From NCBI GenBank assembly GCA_023485185.1, contig JAMCZP010000024.1:1-6604 (forward strand): a DNA stretch of 6,604 nt, written 5' to 3'. The position numbers and the translations under genes were made by a program. Below the pieces are notes generated by a model. The model made no database searches. It saw only the letters and a program-made list of their open reading frames with translations, and was not told the origin of the DNA. Positions within the stretch are counted from its first letter, which is position 1; every line of letters starts with the position of its first letter. Positions 1 to 6,136 of this stretch are shown here, one piece after another. This stretch comes from Gammaproteobacteria bacterium (GTDB lineage: Bacteria > Pseudomonadota > Gammaproteobacteria > Pseudomonadales > Halomonadaceae).

Positions 1-306
1 CACTTGCGGGGCACGCACTACTTTGCCGCCATAAACCTGACCAATCGCCTGATGCCCTAGGCAAACGCCCAAAATAGGCAGCTTGCCAGCAAAGTGTTCG
101 ATAGCGGCCATGGAAATACCCGCCTCGTTGGGCGTACAGGGGCCAGGCGAGACGACTAAGTGCGTTGGCGCCAGCGCTTCAATCTGCTCAATGGTAATCT
201 CATCATTACGGTGAGTGATCACCTCTGCGCCCAGCTCGCCAAGGTACTGCACGATGTTAAACGTGAAGCTGTCATAGTTATCCAGCATAAGGACTTTCTG
301 AGCCAT
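1..306 (-). CDS. trpG: Anthranilate synthase component II (glutamine amidotransferase), 3' end outside window
   Basis: This is the class I glutamine amidotransferase subunit of anthranilate synthase. It releases ammonia from glutamine and passes it to TrpE for anthranilate formation in the cytoplasm. The 102 visible codons start at an ATG (306-304) and read [17 protein letters not shown]. They include the oxyanion-strand motif [11 protein letters not shown] (residues 53-63) and the nucleophile elbow GVCLGHQ with catalytic Cys82. The His-Glu part of the triad lies beyond the left edge, as expected for a protein of about 190-200 residues. The motifs fit TrpG well; the related PabA (aminodeoxychorismate synthase) is the main alternative, but trpE about 5.8 kb upstream on the same strand favours TrpG. 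The gene lies 120 bp downstream of the formate dehydrogenase alpha gene, in the same direction, with no convincing terminator between them. No internal stop or frameshift is visible. Confidence 0.93.
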   Translation of the reverse strand, partial: MAQKVLMLDNYDSFTFNIVQYLGELGAEVITHRNDEITIEQIEALAPTHLVVSPGPCTPNEAGISMAAIEHFAGKLPILGVCLGHQAIGQVYGGKVVRAPQV

Positions 307-318
307 AACTGCTTGATA

Positions 319-323
319 CTCCT
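319..323 (-). promoter_or_regulatory. Ribosome binding site of trpG, long spacing
   Basis: On the minus strand AGGAG lies 12 nt upstream of the trpG ATG, longer than the usual 5-9 nt. No ATG, GTG or TTG at a better distance opens the frame, so the ATG at 306 is kept as the start. Confidence 0.5.
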
Positions 324-426
324 ATTACTGTCATTGCAATGGCTCATGCGTTACCCAGGTCGGTAATGTGTTGCCATCTACTTTATGCCTTCGATGATAC
401 CGCAACCAAGCGCCCTCTTGCAGGGG

Positions 427-3216
427 TTAAGTGTCGCCTCGGCTCAGCCGGCAGGCCGCATACTTAAACTCGGGGATTTTGCCGTAGGGGTCGAGGGCTG
501 GGTTGGTGAGTAGATTGGCCGCAGCTTCGGCATAGGCGAACGGCACAAACACCATGCCGTCGGGAATTTTAGGGTCGACTCTAGCAGCCAGGGTAATGGT
601 GCCCCGCCGGGTGGTAATCGTCAGCCGCCCGCCCGGCGCAACGCCCAAGCGATTGAGCTCGCCAGGGGAAAGGCTGGCAACGGCATCAGGCTCTAAAGCA
701 TCCAACACTACGCTACGCCGCGTCATCGATCCGGTGTGCCAATGTTCTAACTGCCGCCCCGTGGTCAACACTGTGGGGTAGGCATCATCCACCGGCTCGT
801 CGGGCGGCAGCGGCCGGGTGGGCGAAAACTTAGCACGCCCACCGACACGTGGGAAAGCGTCACTAAACACCACATCCTGGCCCTGGGCGTCATCGGCAGC
901 GCAGGGGTAAGTTACCGAACCTTCCTCCACCAGCCGCTCCCAACCGATGTGATTCAATGAGGCCATGCCCTGCTGCATTTCGCTAAACACTTCGCGAGGA
1001 TGGTTATAATTCCACGCCAACCCGAAGCGCTTGGCGATTTCTTGAATAATCCACCAGTCTGGCTTGGCCTCACCGGGTAATGGCAGTGCCGCCCGCCCCA
1101 ATTGAACCTGACGGTTGGTGTTGGTCACCGTGCCCTCTTTTTCCGGCCACGCGGAAGCAGGCAGAATCACATCGGCAAACTGCGCGGTTTCGGTCACGAA
1201 CAGATCCTGCACGACCAAATGCTCAAGCTTGCCCAGCGCAGCGCGGGCGTGGTGAAGGTCTGGGTCGGACATCGCCGGGTTTTCACCCAGAATATACATA
1301 CCACGCACTTGGCCTGCGTGAATGGCATCCATTATCTCAACCACCGTCAGGCCCGGCTCGGCATCCAACGGCATGTTCCACAGTTCTTCAAAAGCGGAGC
1401 GTAGTTGGGCATCGCCTATCGGCTGATAATCCGGCAGTACCATGGGAATTAGCCCTGCGTCAGAGGCGCCTTGTACATTATTCTGACCGCGCAGCGGATG
1501 CAGCCCCGTACCGGGGCGCCCAGTATGACCACAGGCCAGCGCCAGAGAGATTAAGCAACGGGCGTTGTCAGTACCGTGGCTATGTTGGGAGATACCCATG
1601 CCCCAGAAGATCATCGCCTTGTCGGCATTGGCGTAACGCCGGGCAATATCACGAATTAAGGCAGGCTCAACGCCGCACAGCTCGCTCACCACTTCCGGCG
1701 TACTCATTGCCACGCTCTGTTTCAGCGCTTCAAAGCCTTCGGTATGCTCGGCAATATACGTCTCGTCATACAGCCTTTCAGCGATAATCACATGAAGAAT
1801 GCCGTTAAACAGCGCCACATCGGCACCCGGTGTAAACCTGACGCTCAAGGTAGCGTAGGCATCCAACGCCTGACCACGAGGGTCAATAATAATAATTTCG
1901 GTGCCACGCTTGGCAGCCTGCTTGAAAAACGTTGCGGCCACGGGGTGATTTACGGCGGGATTACAACCGGTGAGAATTACCACATCCGATTCTAGCGCTT
2001 GCATAAACGAGGCGGTCACCGCCCCCGATCCCAAACACTCCATCAGCGCCGCCACTGAGCTTGCATGGCAAAGCCGGGTGCAGTGGTCGACGTTATTATT
2101 GCCAAAGCCGGTGCGCACCAGTTTCTGGAACAGCCACGCCTCTTCATTGGAGCACTTGGCGCTGCCAAAGCCTGCCAGTGTTTTAGGTCCATGCGCTGCC
2201 TTTAGTTCAACCAAACCGTCTGCAGCTGCCGTCAGCGCTTCTTCCCAGGTTGCTTCACGGAAATGGCTGAGCGGCTGAGCAGGGTCAAAGCTAGGATCCA
2301 AGCTTTTCGGAACGCCAGGCTTGCGAATCAGCGGCGTTTTTAAACGCGCAGGATGGCTTGGGTAATCAAAGCCAAAACGACCTTTAACACACAGCCGGTT
2401 GTGGTTAGACGGGCCATCGCGCCCTTCAACATAGGCAATGACATCATCTTTAATATGATAAGTAAGCTGGCAGCCGACGCCGCAGTAGGGGCAAACTGAA
2501 TCTACTTGGCGATCGACCGCCTTTGAGTCGCCCTGCCCCATAGCATTAATTAGCGTTGCCGGCATGAGCGCACCTGTCGGGCACGCCTGCACGCACTCAC
2601 CGCAACCGACACAGGTGCTTGCGCCCATCGGGTCGTCAAAGTCGAACACGATTTTGGACATAGCACCGCGATGCGCAATACCAATCACATCGTTACTTTG
2701 TACTTCACGGCAGGCACGCACGCAGAGCGTACACTCGATACAGGCGGCTAAATTAACCTGCATGGCGGGATGGCTGGTGTCCAACGTATCACCTGGACTC
2801 AGCGTTTCTTCGCGCCGGGGTGGTAGCCAAGCTTTGACGGTGCCCTCTTCAACGCCCAACTGCTCGGCCATCGCCCAAAAGTGACTCGAGCGATCAGGGC
2901 TTTGTTCACGAGAAGGTTGATCTGCCATTAGCAGCTCTAACACTCCTTCCCGGGCAACTTTAGCGCGCTTGGAGCTTGCGCTGCGAACCACCATATTGGG
3001 CGTCGCCTCACGCAGGCAGCTCGCCGTTAAGGCACGCTCGCCCTCCACCTCGACCATACACACACGGCAGTTGCCGTCGGCGCGGTAACCAGGGGCATCT
3101 TTAAAGCATAGGTGGGGAATGGTTTCCCCTGCGCGCTGGGCGACTTGCCATAGGGTTTCACCGGCGTAAGCGGTGACTTCATGGCCATCCAGTGTTAAAG
3201 CAAAAGAAGCCGTCAT
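427..3216 (-). CDS. fdhF: NAD-dependent formate dehydrogenase, catalytic alpha subunit (Mo/W-bis-MGD, Fe-S)
   Basis: This 929-residue protein oxidises formate to CO2 and sends the electrons to the beta subunit encoded just upstream. Domains in order: a NuoG-like [2Fe-2S] domain (Cys37, 50, 53, 67); a ferredoxin-like pair of [4Fe-4S] sites (Cys159/162/165/169 and Cys202/205/208/212); the [4Fe-4S] site at the start of the molybdopterin oxidoreductase domain (Cys242/245/249/276); the catalytic region HCTRLCHASS with metal ligand Cys383 and His384; LRGQNNVQG with Arg576, matching the catalytic arginine of the family; and a C-terminal dinucleotide-binding domain (about 812-925). Cysteine rather than selenocysteine occupies the active site. 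There is no Tat signal, so it is cytoplasmic. The stretch between Cys67 and Cys159 has no Cys, so the His-Cys3 cluster of NuoG is absent. It is closest in design to Fdh1A/FdwA two-subunit enzymes; the symbol fdhF is the generic database name. Its ATG overlaps the beta stop (ATGA), with AAAGAGG 6 nt upstream. Mo versus W cannot be told from sequence. Confidence 0.95.
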   Translation of the reverse strand: MTASFALTLDGHEVTAYAGETLWQVAQRAGETIPHLCFKDAPGYRADGNCRVCMVEVEGERALTASCLREATPNMVVRSASSKRAKVAREGVLELLMADQPSREQSPDRSSHFWAMAEQLGVEEGTVKAWLPPRREETLSPGDTLDTSHPAMQVNLAACIECTLCVRACREVQSNDVIGIAHRGAMSKIVFDFDDPMGASTCVGCGECVQACPTGALMPATLINAMGQGDSKAVDRQVDSVCPYCGVGCQLTYHIKDDVIAYVEGRDGPSNHNRLCVKGRFGFDYPSHPARLKTPLIRKPGVPKSLDPSFDPAQPLSHFREATWEEALTAAADGLVELKAAHGPKTLAGFGSAKCSNEEAWLFQKLVRTGFGNNNVDHCTRLCHASSVAALMECLGSGAVTASFMQALESDVVILTGCNPAVNHPVAATFFKQAAKRGTEIIIIDPRGQALDAYATLSVRFTPGADVALFNGILHVIIAERLYDETYIAEHTEGFEALKQSVAMSTPEVVSELCGVEPALIRDIARRYANADKAMIFWGMGISQHSHGTDNARCLISLALACGHTGRPGTGLHPLRGQNNVQGASDAGLIPMVLPDYQPIGDAQLRSAFEELWNMPLDAEPGLTVVEIMDAIHAGQVRGMYILGENPAMSDPDLHHARAALGKLEHLVVQDLFVTETAQFADVILPASAWPEKEGTVTNTNRQVQLGRAALPLPGEAKPDWWIIQEIAKRFGLAWNYNHPREVFSEMQQGMASLNHIGWERLVEEGSVTYPCAADDAQGQDVVFSDAFPRVGGRAKFSPTRPLPPDEPVDDAYPTVLTTGRQLEHWHTGSMTRRSVVLDALEPDAVASLSPGELNRLGVAPGGRLTITTRRGTITLAARVDPKIPDGMVFVPFAYAEAAANLLTNPALDPYGKIPEFKYAACRLSRGDT

Positions 3217-4964
3217 GGCGTACCTCTTTCAGCAACCTGCTCAGTGGCATCGCTGACAATAATTTGCTGTTGGGCAAGCTCAGCACGAAAATCGCTTAAC
3301 AGCCCTAATACAGGGTTGGGCGCTGCCTGCCCTAAACCGCAAATAGAGGCATCCTGCATCACTTGAGCCAAGCGGGTGAGCTGGCCAACATCCCAGTCGT
3401 CTCGCTCCAGCAGGGTAAGCATTTTTTCGCTGCCCACCCGGCAAGGTGTGCATTGACCACATGACTCATCGGCAAAGAAAGCCAACAAATTGGTCGCCAC
3501 CGCCTGCAAGTTATCTTGCTGGGAAAGCACGATTACCGCCGCTGAACCAATAAAGCAGCCATGCTCTTGGAGCGTATCGAAATCCAGCGGGATATCCGCT
3601 TTGCTGGCAGGCAAGATACCGCCCGATGCACCGCCGGGCAGGTAGGCCGATAATTGGTGCCCCTCTGCCATACCGCCGCAGTATTCATCAATTAGCTCAC
3701 GTAAAGTGATTCCCGCTGGCGCCAAGTGAACACCAGGGTGCTTTACACGGCCCGATACTGAAAAACTGCGTAGCCCGGAGCGTCCATGACGGCCATGCCC
3801 GGCAAACCACTCCGCCCCTTTGTGCCAAATGGGCGCTATCCAATAGACCGTCTCGACGTTATTGACCAGCGTCGGGCGATTAAACAACCCTTGTTGGGCC
3901 ACATAGGGTGGGCGATGTCGGGGCTTGCCAGGTTTGCCTTCCAACGACTCAAGCAACGCCGACTCTTCGCCGCAAATATACGCTCCGGCACCACGACGCA
4001 AAACGATATAACCCGCCGTCAGCAACCCCGCTTGTTCTAGCTCATGAATCGCTTCGCGCAGCACGCGATGCAACCCCGGATACTCGTCACGCAGATAGAT
4101 ATACAGCGCCTGCGCCTCAATCGCCCAGGCGCTAATTAACGCACCTTCCAAAAATTGGTGGGGGGATTTTTCAAGATGATAGCGATCTTTAAACGTGCCC
4201 GGTTCACCTTCATCGGCATTAATAACGCAATAACGTGGACCCGCTGCTTGTCGCACAAAATGCCACTTTTTGAAGGTAGGAAAGCCTGCGCCACCCAGCC
4301 CTCTTAACCCTGCTTTTTCAAGGGTTGCCATTAATTCATCAACGCTGACTTGGCCTGCGCGGCATTCGCTCAGCAGTTGATAACCGCCCTCCTGCTGATA
4401 CGCCTGAAGCCGCTGCCATAAAATCGCCTCCGGATGAAAATGGCCCGTATCCACAATGGCCTCTACCCCTTCTGCAGTAGCAAACTGCACATGGTGGTGG
4501 CCCACCACAACTACAGGCGCACTGTCGCAACGGCCCATGCAGGGGGCACGTAATACACGTACCATTTCCGGGTCAAAACCTGCTTCCAGTTTGGCTTTAA
4601 GCTGGGTCGCTCCGGCTAACTGACAGGAGAGTGAGTCGCATACACGAATAGTGGTATCAGCCGGGGGTGCCTGACCGTCTTGCACCACATCAAAATGGGC
4701 ATAAAAGGTGGCCGTTTCGTAAATTGCCGCCATGGGTAGGTTCATATAGGCCGCTAATGCCCGCAGTTCTACCATTGATAAATGGCCGTGGGCATCCTGA
4801 ATGGCATGCAGGTGCTCAAGCAACTGATCGCGCTGGCGCAACTCAGGCTGGATTCGCTCATCACCCAGCAGTGCGCGCAATGTCACCAACGCGACGGGGG
4901 ACAAATCTCGGCCCTGGGGGTGGCCACGCCGCCGCCCTAAAGAAGAAACACTTCGGTCAGTCAT
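3213..4964 (-). CDS. NAD-dependent formate dehydrogenase, beta subunit (fused NuoE-NuoF type diaphorase)
   Basis: This subunit takes electrons from the alpha subunit and reduces NAD+ through FMN. Numbered from the ATG at 4964 (583 residues), it has an N-terminal NuoE-like thioredoxin-fold [2Fe-2S] module with ligands Cys109, Cys114, Cys142 and Cys146. A NuoF-like module follows: the FMN/NAD region RGLGGAGFPT (221-230), DEGEPGTFKD (251-260), GAGAYICGEES (325-335), and a C-terminal [4Fe-4S] site ESCGQCTPC (Cys502, 505, 508) completed by Cys542. It matches the Fdh1B/FdwB type, where the FdsG and FdsB proteins of other formate dehydrogenases form one chain. The frame stays open to an ATG at 5003, which would add 13 residues (596 in total). 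The start at 4964 is preferred because that extension lies inside a perfect inverted repeat and related proteins are about 570-580 residues, but neither start has a clear ribosome binding site. It is first in the operon and overlaps alpha by 4 nt. Confidence 0.93.
   Translation of the reverse strand: MTDRSVSSLGRRRGHPQGRDLSPVALVTLRALLGDERIQPELRQRDQLLEHLHAIQDAHGHLSMVELRALAAYMNLPMAAIYETATFYAHFDVVQDGQAPPADTTIRVCDSLSCQLAGATQLKAKLEAGFDPEMVRVLRAPCMGRCDSAPVVVVGHHHVQFATAEGVEAIVDTGHFHPEAILWQRLQAYQQEGGYQLLSECRAGQVSVDELMATLEKAGLRGLGGAGFPTFKKWHFVRQAAGPRYCVINADEGEPGTFKDRYHLEKSPHQFLEGALISAWAIEAQALYIYLRDEYPGLHRVLREAIHELEQAGLLTAGYIVLRRGAGAYICGEESALLESLEGKPGKPRHRPPYVAQQGLFNRPTLVNNVETVYWIAPIWHKGAEWFAGHGRHGRSGLRSFSVSGRVKHPGVHLAPAGITLRELIDEYCGGMAEGHQLSAYLPGGASGGILPASKADIPLDFDTLQEHGCFIGSAAVIVLSQQDNLQAVATNLLAFFADESCGQCTPCRVGSEKMLTLLERDDWDVGQLTRLAQVMQDASICGLGQAAPNPVLGLLSDFRAELAQQQIIVSDATEQVAERGTP
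3223..3229 (-). promoter_or_regulatory. Ribosome binding site of the formate dehydrogenase alpha gene
   Basis: On the minus strand AAAGAGG lies 6 nt upstream of the alpha ATG and inside the end of the beta gene. With the ATGA stop/start overlap it supports translational coupling and fixes the alpha start at 3216. Confidence 0.6.
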
Positions 4965-4972
4965 AAGGCACG

Positions 4973-5005
4973 CTATGCTTAAAGGAGTAATATGAATAAG
5001 CATAG
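4973..5005. promoter_or_regulatory. Perfect 9-bp inverted repeat, candidate operator between divergent genes
   Basis: CTATGCTTA (4973-4981) and TAAGCATAG (4997-5005) are exact reverse complements separated by 15 bp, so the half-site centres are 24 bp apart. The repeat lies just upstream of the preferred beta start (4964) and about 155 bp upstream of the binding-protein start. The shape suits a dimeric or tetrameric regulator site, but no regulator gene is in the window and I do not recognise the half-site. A hairpin in the leader RNA is the alternative. If translation starts at 5003, the repeat overlaps coding sequence. Confidence 0.4.
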
Positions 5006-5085
5006 TGACAGTTAGGCTCGCTGGGAACCACCCTGTAGGTACTCTCCCTAATCAGTGTTTTTATTGCCACTGGCAACGCACCAGC

Positions 5086-5140
5086 GCCATCACTATCATC
5101 TGCCATCTTTCTTAATGGCTGTCATATTCGATGGCTTTTT
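5086..5140 (+). repeat. Nested GCCATC/GATGGC repeats followed by a T tract in the 5' region of the metal-binding protein gene
   Basis: GCCATC occurs at 5086-5091 and 5102-5107. Its complements occur as ATGGC at 5115-5119 and GATGGC at 5130-5135, followed by TTTTT (5136-5140). The inner pair (5102-5106 with 5115-5119) and the outer pair (5086-5091 with 5130-5135) could form nested stems separated by two 10-nt strands. The first GCCATC could instead compete with the second for the same partners. The T tract ends 9 nt before the ribosome binding site. The pairings are short and may be chance. Confidence 0.25.
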
Positions 5141-5149
5141 CTACAATTT

Positions 5150-5153
5150 GGAG
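5150..5153 (+). promoter_or_regulatory. Ribosome binding site that sets the metal-binding protein start
   Basis: GGAG lies 6 nt before the ATG at 5160. The upstream GTG (5055) that also opens this frame has no such site, and it would place 35 unlikely residues before a well-formed signal peptide. Confidence 0.7.
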
Positions 5154-5159
5154 CGCAGG

Positions 5160-6080
5160 ATGTACAAGCGGGTTATTTGGTTGTGTACGCTGTTATTCGT
5201 TGCGCTATTAAGCGCGGCGCCCGCCTATGCGGCTACTTCACTCCGGATTTTGGCATCATTTTCTGTTCTGGAGGATTTGGTCAAGCGGGTGGCCGGAGAC
5301 ACTGTCAATGTGAAGGTCATCGTTCCAGTGGGAGAGGATGTTCACCGTTGGGAGCTCACTCCCCCCAACGTGCTCGCACTGGAAGAGACTAATATTTTAT
5401 TTTACAACGGCCTAGGCTTAGAGCCTTGGATCCACCATGTGCAAGCAATGGCTGATGAACAACTCACCTTAGTGGAAGTAGCCAAAAAAGCCGACTTCAC
5501 TCCGCTAACGATCTCCACTGGGCAGTATAAAGAGGAGCCTGACCCCCATATGTGGATGGACCCGCAAGGGGCTATGGCGTATATCGATGTGATTGCCGAA
5601 ACGTTAGCAGAGCACCTTCCCGAGCAAGCCGACGCCTTCTATGCCCGCGCTGAAGAAGCGCATAAATCGCTTACTGCCCTCAATCAAGTCTTGAAAGAGC
5701 GGCTCGACGGCATTCCCCACACCAATCGCACGCTTATCACCAGCGAAGCCGGTTTTGGTTACTTTGCCCGTGCCTATGCGTTTGAGGCACAGGGAGTATG
5801 GGGAGTAAATCATGAGACCCAAGGCAGCGCCCAGGCGATGGCTAAAATGAGCGAATACCTTGGTGAGAAACGCCCACGCCCGTCCGCGCTTTTTTATGAA
5901 AGCACCACCGCGAATATTCATATGGATGCCTTGTCGAGGGAGACCGGCATCCCCCTCGCCGGGCCGCTGTATGTAGACTCACTAAGCCGTTCAGATGGCC
6001 CAGCCGTCAACTACCCGGCCATGATGCGTCATAATGCAGATGTAATGCATGCGGCCCTTGGTGGCGCCAGGGCCGAGTAA
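5160..6080 (+). CDS. Metal ABC transporter substrate-binding protein, Mn/Fe-type (ZnuA/TroA/PsaA family)
   Basis: This is a periplasmic solute-binding protein that would deliver a divalent metal to an ABC permease. From the ATG at 5160 it has 306 residues. An N-terminal signal peptide (MYKR, then a hydrophobic stretch, then APAYA) is probably cleaved after Ala24; there is no lipobox, so the protein should be soluble. Aligning motifs by eye with the family gives the metal ligands His62 (EDVHRWE), His130 (DPHMWMDP), Glu196 (ITSEAGFGYF) and Asp273 (LYVDSLS). Zn-specific members usually have His at the third position; Glu there is the pattern of Mn/Fe members such as PsaA and YfeA. The His-rich loop typical of ZnuA is absent. 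No permease or ATPase gene lies nearby: it is divergent from the formate dehydrogenase operon and convergent with trpE. Family assignment is firm; metal preference is inferred. Confidence 0.92.
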   Translation: MYKRVIWLCTLLFVALLSAAPAYAATSLRILASFSVLEDLVKRVAGDTVNVKVIVPVGEDVHRWELTPPNVLALEETNILFYNGLGLEPWIHHVQAMADEQLTLVEVAKKADFTPLTISTGQYKEEPDPHMWMDPQGAMAYIDVIAETLAEHLPEQADAFYARAEEAHKSLTALNQVLKERLDGIPHTNRTLITSEAGFGYFARAYAFEAQGVWGVNHETQGSAQAMAKMSEYLGEKRPRPSALFYESTTANIHMDALSRETGIPLAGPLYVDSLSRSDGPAVNYPAMMRHNADVMHAALGGARAE

Positions 6081-6105
6081 TCGACCCTGGCGCTGCTAAG
6101 GTTTT
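6061..6105 (+). terminator. Hairpin terminator of the metal-binding protein gene
   Basis: GCGCCAGGG (6064-6072) pairs exactly with CCCTGGCGC (6085-6093). The stem extends by two wobble pairs and one G-C pair to 6061/6096, and the loop is 12 nt. A short TTTT run follows at 6102-6105, a little far from the stem, so the terminator may be modest. The TAA stop codon (6078-6080) lies in the loop. Read from the trpE side, no T run follows the hairpin, so it is less likely to stop trpE transcripts. Confidence 0.6.
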
Positions 6106-6132
6106 GTACTACTGGTTTTGTACTACTGGTTT
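6100..6132. repeat. 14-bp tandem repeat, 2.4 copies, between the binding-protein gene and trpE
   Basis: GGTTTTGTACTACT is present at 6100-6113 and again at 6114-6127 without mismatch, followed by a partial third copy GGTTT (6128-6132). It ends 4 bp before the trpE stop codon and begins just after the terminator stem. It fits a replication-slippage duplication. No second copy was seen near trpG. Confidence 0.85.
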
Positions 6133-6136
6133 CATG

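Noticed and set aside
332..341. CATTGCAATG palindrome upstream of trpG
   Set aside because: A 10-bp palindrome is likely by chance and matches no tryptophan-operator pattern that I recognise.
1080..1787. 235-codon plus-strand open frame
   Set aside because: It is a shadow of the alpha gene on the opposite strand, low in hydrophobic order, rich in Arg/Pro/Ser, and matches no family I recognise.
2066..2070. Possible selenocysteine codon at the active site
   Set aside because: The metal-ligand position at residue 383 is an ordinary cysteine codon (TGC) and the frame has no internal TGA.
2491..3106. Cysteine clusters in the alpha gene as a possible separate ferredoxin gene
   Set aside because: The frame is continuous with the catalytic domain, and this N-terminal Fe-S layout is normal for NAD-dependent formate dehydrogenase alpha subunits.
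5064..5076. TTGCC-ACT-GGCAA inverted repeat in the divergent region
   Set aside because: Arms of 5 bp are too short to support a site without conservation data.
5072..5086. Sigma-54-like promoter (GG-N10-GC) upstream of the metal-binding protein gene
   Set aside because: Only the GG and GC pairs match. The -12 element lacks the TT before GC, so the match is expected by chance.
5055..5159. GTG start at 5055 giving a 35-residue N-terminal extension of the metal-binding protein
   Set aside because: It has no ribosome binding site and would bury the signal peptide; the ATG at 5160 has GGAG at good spacing and begins a normal signal peptide.
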